Source: Branchiostoma floridae
Lineage: Eukaryota > Chordata > Leptocardii > Amphioxiformes > Branchiostomatidae
Direction: 5' to 3'
Assembly: GCF_000003815.2 (NCBI RefSeq)
Contig: NC_049996.1
Coordinates: 17,627,930 to 17,662,798, forward strand
Length of the DNA stretch: 34,869 nucleotides
How positions within the stretch are numbered: position 1 is the stretch's first letter; the number at the start of each line of letters is the position of its first letter. Below the pieces are notes generated by a model. It made no database searches. It was not told where the DNA came from and was given only the letters and a program-made list of their open reading frames with translations. Shown piece after piece: positions 31,600 through 34,869 of the stretch. The translations under genes and the position numbers were made by a program.

Positions 31600-32030
31600 A
31601 GAAATGTGTCACTTGAGTCTGTATATCTTCTACAAATAATTTTATCTCTGCTGCAGTTTCATCAATGGCATGATACTCTCGACACCTTGTACTTGTCTTA
31701 CCTGTAACACCTCTTCAGATGAGCCGCTGCTGTCAATGGACAGTTTTCCCTTCGAAAATAATTTCATCTGGTTTGTTCTCTCATTCTGTCCATCCAGCAC
31801 CCTTGAGTCCAAGATACTTGTAGGTCACACCTTAAAATTGTCTCACCTGTAACCCATTCCTCCATTCTTTCTATCCAATGGACCTGAAGGACCTGAGTGC
31901 AGCACACAGACTATTATTCCCATAACATGTTCTCTCGTTTTGTCGCTCCAGCATCCTTGAGACGAAGATGGGGCGCACCTTGTACCTGTCTCACATGTAA
32001 CCAATTCCTCTATTATTTTTCCACAGCAAA
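31600..32030 (+). pseudogene. Decayed tandem copies of the Slac2 exon start
   Basis: The best copy has the acceptor gtcgctccag (AG at 31950-31951), catccttgagacgaag and ATG at 31968, and reads MGRTLYLSHM then stop. Against the real exon it has Tyr for Asn and a stop replacing the rest. An older copy has the acceptor tccatccag (AG at 31796-31797), cacccttgagtccaag and no ATG. A third trace, gacaccttgtacttgtctta, lies at 31680-31699. Copies step by about 138-154 bp. Traces of the 'gagtcca' block extend to about 31335. None can encode the helix beyond the first residues. Confidence 0.8.
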
Positions 32031-32089
32031 CCTCAAAGAACAACTCTTTTGTTCCTCCCATAACGTATTCTCTCCTTCTGTCACTCCAG

Positions 32090-32215
32090 CATCCTTGAGA
32101 CGAAGATGGGGCGTACCTTGAACCTGTCCCACCTGTCAGACGAGGAGGCTGCCCAGGTGCTGAAGGTCGTGCAGCGGGACTTCGAGCTACGCAGGAGGGA
32201 GAAAGAGAGACTCAG
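32090..32215 (+). CDS. Slac2 (melanophilin/MyRIP-type) first conserved exon, coding from 32106
   Basis: The acceptor is tcactccag (AG at 32088-32089) and the donor CTCAG|GTGAG at 32216. Translation from 32106 starts [20 protein letters not shown] and continues [16 protein letters not shown], leaving a split codon (phase 2). This is the start of the Slp homology domain: the first Rab27-binding helix of melanophilin and MyRIP has the same layout (MG..L.LS.L.D.E...VL.VVQRDF.LR..E.ERL). The VVQRDF core is more like Slac2 proteins than the Slp/synaptotagmin-like group. In vertebrates these proteins bind GTP-Rab27 on melanosomes or secretory granules and recruit myosin Va or VIIa. The FYVE-like zinc finger, the second helix and the myosin-binding region would lie beyond the right edge. 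Melanophilin and MyRIP cannot be told apart from this exon; an ancestor of both is likely. Confidence 0.88.
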
Positions 32216-32505
32216 GTGAGTCACAACACCTGGACACCTGTTAACTTGTAGGGAAGAGTAGTTTAACTGTAAATTAAGGGGAAATGTTCACAGGGATTTT
32301 AACTTAATAGTTTTTGTGGATAACTTTCCTGTTCACTTCTAACTTAAAACTGCAGCAGAAATTTTGCTCTGTCTTCAGCCTGCCTACTTCCTTGTTTCAA
32401 CTTGAAGCCACTAATAAAAAATACTCATTAAAAAAATTCTCCCCATTCGAAATCAAAGCCCCGTTAAATCAAATCCCTGCAAACATTTCTCCTTTGTACA
32501 CTATT

Positions 32506-32507
<2 letters not shown>

Positions 32508-32565
<58 letters not shown>
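32508..32565. repeat. (TG)n microsatellite
   Basis: About 29 uninterrupted TG dinucleotides, ending at gtgcgctc. It lies between the real Slac2 exon and the downstream partial copy of its end, so it may mark the junction of that duplication. Confidence 0.98.
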
Positions 32566-32568
<3 letters not shown>

Positions 32569-32584
32569 TCATTTGTGTCTGTGT

Positions 32585-32622
32585 GATTTTGAGCTGTGCA
32601 GGAGGGAAAAGAAAAGATTCAG
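32585..32622 (+). pseudogene. Partial copy of the Slac2 exon end with intact donor
   Basis: These 38 bases parallel 32178-32215 without indels: DFELCRREKKRF compared with [12 protein letters not shown], then AG|GTAAGT, a better donor than the real one (AG|GTGAGT). The first half of the exon and an acceptor are missing; the (TG)n tract takes their place. It may be a passive duplicate or a decoy donor. It lies 407 bp downstream of the parent. Confidence 0.75.
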
Positions 32623-33417
32623 GTAAGTTTTCCAGCACAGCCATATTGACAGAAGAAATATCCGTGACACTGAGTGTTTACTTAAGCCTATTTGTTCCTG
32701 TGTGTGCGTGTACTTGTGTTTGTCAGGGTTTGATTTACAGACCTTTGTGTCAATACTGAAGGTCAAGAAACAGGGAAATGCGTAGTACTCGTCAAAATGA
32801 AAATGAAAAGTCTTTAGGCCTGGAGTAAACTCGATAATATATGAGTTTAATAACATAAAAGTAGGAGGGGCATTATTTACATTGTGGTTGTAAAAAGTGA
32901 CACATAGTTTGATATTGGTGCAATGACAATGTATGTAAATGATCTTTTAATTACTGTTTAAAGTTTAGTAAATTTTTTAAACCACGACGGAAACCTGTCA
33001 TCCTTTTTCAGTATGATAACTACTAACTAGATAATAAGATTCTGGATAACTGCTGTTTCTATATTATAAAGGCATCATGTAGATGCTAGTATCTTGAGTA
33101 ATGTATAATGTGGGTGAGTCTGGAATACCAGTGTCTCATTACAATTGGTGCCCTGCCTATCATGTAAGTCACTTGGGTAATCTGTACCAGTTTTAATTCA
33201 TCTGTCCAAATCCGCTCCTATAATGATTGGGAAACTGTCTGTTGCCTAGCAACCGGTGACCTGAGTCAGGTCATTAGACTGGACGCAACCTCAATGAGCC
33301 CCAGGGGATTCTGGGTAATGCTAAAACTCCTCTTTGCAGACTTAATCTGAATCTTAATTGAGAATTTTCTGTAATATCAACCCTTTAAGGACATTGTGGT
33401 CAGTCTGATACCTATGA

Positions 33418-33650
33418 AAATGTCACTTTCTCTTAAGAAAATCAGGGTACTTAATTTGAAATTTATGTGACTGAGAGTGTGATCATCACTACTGTCTCTG
33501 AAAGAACACCTTACATTTATTGAATGCAGTAACCTTCTCCCTATTACCTATAATGTATAAAAAAAATGTCACTCTGTCTTAAGAAAAAAGGAGAGGTGAC
33601 TTAATTTTGAAGTTTGTTTTTCCTACAGTTCAAATGTATTGAGTGCAGTA
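33418..33650 (+). repeat. Two-copy tandem repeat, period about 148 bp
   Basis: cttaagaaaa with following acttaattt(t)gaa(a/g)ttt, and later attga(a/g)tgcagta, occur twice in order. It is another example of the short local duplications found throughout the window. Confidence 0.6.
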
Positions 33651-34361
33651 TGTTTTAACCCTTTCCTTACTGCCTAACACCATAACCAGTACAAATGTGG
33701 CGCCAAACGGCTACCTTAGCATGAAGAAGGTTAAAGCATGAGGTCAGTGTGCCTCCATGACTCAGTGTATGTAGAATGCAGTTTGACCTTGAGGTCAAAA
33801 GGTTAAGTGATTGTTCTCTGGGGTGTCATTGTTACTCACCTAAAGAGTCAATAGAACATTATAAGTTTTTGAAACTATGAGCATGAAGTAGCCACAGCAG
33901 AAAATGACAAAATGCAAAAATGCTTTCACAATTGACTCGTCCATTTCATATTCTTTTAGGTTTATTCCAATTGCTTGCTAAAGCCATAATTATGTCTGAC
34001 CTAGGGTGAAACAACAATTATGTCTGAGTAATGACTGCACAGGCAATTTCTTTTGTAGGTCATACTGGCAGTTTCAGTTGGATGGGATTGGATCATAATG
34101 TCAAACGTAAAATTTCACCATCGTTTTATCACGATCATTTTGTTGTTGTCCGTCGCTGGATGCGTGCTATAAACTCTTAGTTAACATTTCATTTATGATT
34201 TTTTTTCAGGCTAGTGTATTGTGAGTTCACTATGTAATTAGAATATCATGATTGTGTACTGAATGTTTTTTTGTCAAACCTGTAATATAACAGCTGACCA
34301 CCTCCACATACATGTAGATAATATACCTGGCCTTGTGTTTCATTGACCCAAGCTGTAAGAA

Positions 34362-34445
34362 ATTTGTCTATTGTGGCCACCTGTATAATATGTAGGCACC
34401 ATTTTCTTCAGCTGTGGTCTGTATACTATAGACAGATTTTACTGT
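34362..34445. mobile_element. Remnant of the 5261-type mariner-like MITE
   Basis: 'tctattgtggccacctgtat' and 'ctatagacagattttactgt' mirror the interior and right end of the element at 5261-5745, with many substitutions and no intact left end. Confidence 0.45.
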
Positions 34446-34869
34446 ATATTATATACTCTGTTATGTTATATTTTAAGCTACAAAGCTGGACTTGAAATTT
34501 TAGTAATAGATAATCTTTTGCCCAGTTTTGTATATCCGACGTACGTGTCTCAAGTATGACAGTCGTGGCTGTAAATCTTTCAGAAAAATGTGAGTCATTG
34601 ACAACAACGTTAACGCCTTCTTCACAAAGGAACCGTTGAGATAGAATTAAGGAACTTGATGCCTAAATAAGACTGTGTTATGTCAAGAATGTATCAGCAA
34701 ATTGTTGGTCAAGTCACGTACATATAAGACTTAAACGCTTTTGAGTCACACTCGGTCAGTTGAACTTGATAATGCCACTGATTCCTCCTTACCGGTATTC
34801 CTACTATCTGTCACTTTTCTTGAATATAAAAATGTAAAACTAGTATAATAATCATGATTTAGTGGAAAT

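Larger units (their letters stand above)
32640..34869 (+). other. Slac2-like gene intron (part)
   Basis: No further coding exon is recognisable up to the window edge. Included are a two-copy repeat at about 33418-33640 (aaaatgtcact(t/c)t(c/g)t period near 148), an RFX-type palindrome GTTGCCTAGCAAC at 33241-33253, and an old fragment of the 5261-type MITE near 34362-34445 (tgtggccacctgtat ... atagacagattttactgta). Confidence 0.6.

Noticed and set aside
32314-32759. Cys/Val-rich frames over the (TG)n tract
   Set aside because: Translations of the dinucleotide repeat, not proteins.

Overview
The window looks like chordate-type invertebrate genomic DNA, most probably a lancelet (Branchiostoma); I infer this and have not confirmed it by a search. 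The reasons are intron-containing animal genes far apart, a two-exon rhodopsin-class receptor of the lipid/cannabinoid-like group, the first coding exon of a Slac2 (melanophilin/MyRIP) homologue that is very close to the vertebrate proteins, and dense small transposons and minisatellites. Nothing resembles a bacterial operon. Only two protein-coding loci can be supported, and both are on the + strand. They are separated by a 100-N assembly gap (26149-26248), so their linkage is not guaranteed.

Layout: 1-1.3 kb is a 56-bp-period minisatellite with about 20 units and no net length change over 19 periods. 1.3-3.5 kb is intergenic and holds a Harbinger-like MITE (3062-3262). 3.53-5.19 kb is the receptor gene (392 codons, one 478-bp intron that itself carries a mariner-like MITE). 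5.2-13.9 kb is intergenic and rich in mobile DNA: mariner-like MITEs (5261-5745 and 8653-9784), LINE 3' tails, decayed LINE ORF fragments, GC-rich palindromic patches, and three tiny palindromes (10558, 11390, 12362), each flanked by a perfect 7-bp direct repeat that differs from site to site. 14.19-14.69 kb is a MITE with perfect 33-bp inverted ends. 14.7-21 kb is a succession of unrelated, decayed local tandem repeats (periods about 95-390 bp), one interrupted by a hAT-like MITE whose empty target site survives in a neighbouring repeat unit. 21-26 kb is more intergenic DNA with a tRNA-like SINE head, a LINE tail, a long hairpin and more two-copy repeats. 26-30 kb is mostly featureless.

30.0-34.9 kb is the 5' part of the Slac2-like gene. 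It has a GC-rich stretch with an RFX X-box-like site, a candidate upstream coding exon (30938-31002) and the conserved exon (32090-32215, ATG at 32106). That exon lies in a local repeat: decayed copies of its acceptor and start lie upstream, and a copy of its 3' half with an intact donor lies 407 bp downstream. The rest of the gene (FYVE-type zinc finger, myosin-binding part) is beyond the right edge.

The two genes have no evident functional link. The receptor would sit in the plasma membrane and signal through G proteins. The Slac2 protein would bind Rab27-type GTPases on secretory or pigment organelles and link them to myosin. The less ordinary content of the window is how it is built: repeated local duplication that catches exons, LINE ends and MITE target sites, and a family of micro-palindromic insertions.
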